A stretch of 64,000 bases of DNA, taken from the NCBI RefSeq assembly GCF_000758585.1, contig NZ_CP009281.1, forward strand, positions 1,426,001 through 1,490,000, given 5' to 3'. Shown piece after piece: positions 63,508 through 64,000 of this stretch; within the stretch, counting starts at the first letter, position 1; each line of letters begins with the position of its first letter. Source of the stretch: Paenibacillus sp. FSL R5-0345. GTDB lineage: Bacteria; Bacillota; Bacilli; Paenibacillales; Paenibacillaceae. The position numbers and the translations under genes are program-made. The notes beneath the pieces were generated by a model. The model saw only the letters and a list, made by a program, of their open reading frames with translations, did no database searches and had not been told where the DNA came from.

Positions 63508-64000
63508 CTACCAAGCGTAAGCTTTAGGAGCTTCTCCGCCCGGTCCTGGGAAGATCTCATCTAAACGTTTAAGGACAGATTCATCTAGCACAATCTCAAG
63601 ACTGCGCAGTGCACTCTCGAATTGCTCTAGTGTGCGTGGTCCAATAATTGGTGCGGTTACAGCAGGATTGGCTAATAACCATGCTAGTGCTACATTATCT
63701 TGTGGTTCCCCAAGCTCCATACATAAGCTTGCAAAAGCCTCAAGCTGATCTTTGTATTGCTCTACGCGCTCAGCATTTCCTCCACTGCGGCTGCCTTCTA
63801 TTTTCTTAAGTGCATTGCGTCCAAGAAGACCTCCATCCAGTGGGCTCCAAGGAATAACGCCTAATCCATGATGGAGAGAGGAGGGTAATACTTCAAGTTC
63901 AGGAAGGCGACAGGTGAGGCTGTATTTATGCTGCTCAGAAATCAAACCTAAAAAGCCACGTGCCTTCGCTTCTTGTTGGGCCACAGCGATATCCCATCCC
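63508..64000 (-). CDS. Aldo/keto reductase, N-terminus cut by window edge
   Basis: NADPH-dependent reductase of the AKR superfamily. The frame is open at the right edge: upstream of the internal GTG the codons continue as GWDIAV, so the gene starts outside. The visible part includes VIPWSPLDGGLLG, ALAWLLANP and APIIGPRTLEQFESALRSLE, which are the AKR cofactor-binding and C-terminal motifs. The catalytic Tyr and Lys would lie in the missing part. Substrate unknown. Confidence 0.92.
   Translation of the reverse strand, partial: GWDIAVAQQEAKARGFLGLISEQHKYSLTCRLPELEVLPSSLHHGLGVIPWSPLDGGLLGRNALKKIEGSRSGGNAERVEQYKDQLEAFASLCMELGEPQDNVALAWLLANPAVTAPIIGPRTLEQFESALRSLEIVLDESVLKRLDEIFPGPGGEAPKAYAW

Overview
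The window reads as chromosomal DNA of an endospore-forming, low-to-mid GC Bacillota, most likely a Paenibacillus. The reasons are a complete GerA/GerB/GerC-type germinant receptor operon, strong GGAGG ribosome binding sites with frequent GTG and TTG starts, a T-box in front of the branched-chain amino acid genes, an L20/infC-type attenuator leader, an LPXTG surface protein, and a carbohydrate island with YesM/YesN regulation and CUT1 ABC transport. No rRNA, tRNA, CRISPR array, insertion sequence or prophage gene was seen. The genus is inferred from gene content, not from a search.

Layout. 1-8.6 kb: the 3' part of apbE, a family 2 glycosyltransferase, a FrnE-type DsbA protein, two GNAT acetyltransferases, an oleate hydratase preceded by a TetR-type regulator and a small membrane protein, and an RluA-family pseudouridine synthase. 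8.7-12.8 kb: germination operon gerA-gerB-gerC plus a 62-residue membrane protein. 13-16.7 kb: recQ and a B12-binding radical SAM protein. 17-20.5 kb (minus strand): an mnmL-mnmM-manA-hydrolase cluster. 20.8-25.3 kb: an orphan 61-residue protein, trmB, a GT28 glycolipid synthase with a PAP2 phosphatase, and a processive GT2 enzyme. 25.3-26.8 kb: leader plus infC-rpmI-rplT. 26.9-32.6 kb: an acyl-CoA thioesterase and a four-gene BMP-type nucleoside ABC importer. 33.6-39.3 kb: T-box plus ilvB-ilvN-ilvC-leuA, with a small ORF ahead of ilvC. 39.4-43.4 kb: a 1309-residue LPXTG adhesin with a Thr/Pro repeat stalk.

43.6-60.6 kb is the most distinctive part. It is a catabolic locus holding a PhnP-like metallo-hydrolase, a YesM/YesN two-component pair, a solute-binding protein with two CUT1 permeases and no ATPase, a Gfo/Idh/MocA oxidoreductase with an inserted Cys cluster, a DUF4091/GH123-like protein with an Asp-Glu pair, and a GH35 beta-galactosidase. 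Two good CcpA cre matches, one at the metallo-hydrolase and one at the binding protein, tie the block together as a glucose-repressed glycan utilisation locus. Facing it on the minus strand are a 1041-residue sensor with two kinase modules around a receiver and a response regulator with a BTAD-type output. The window ends with an ECF sigma/anti-sigma/DUF4097 envelope-stress operon and the C-terminal part of an aldo/keto reductase.

Many starts were moved from the longest reading frame to the codon served by a ribosome binding site. The notable cases are infC (apparent ATC start), the sigma factor (possible CTG start), oleate hydratase (GTG) and several TTG starts.
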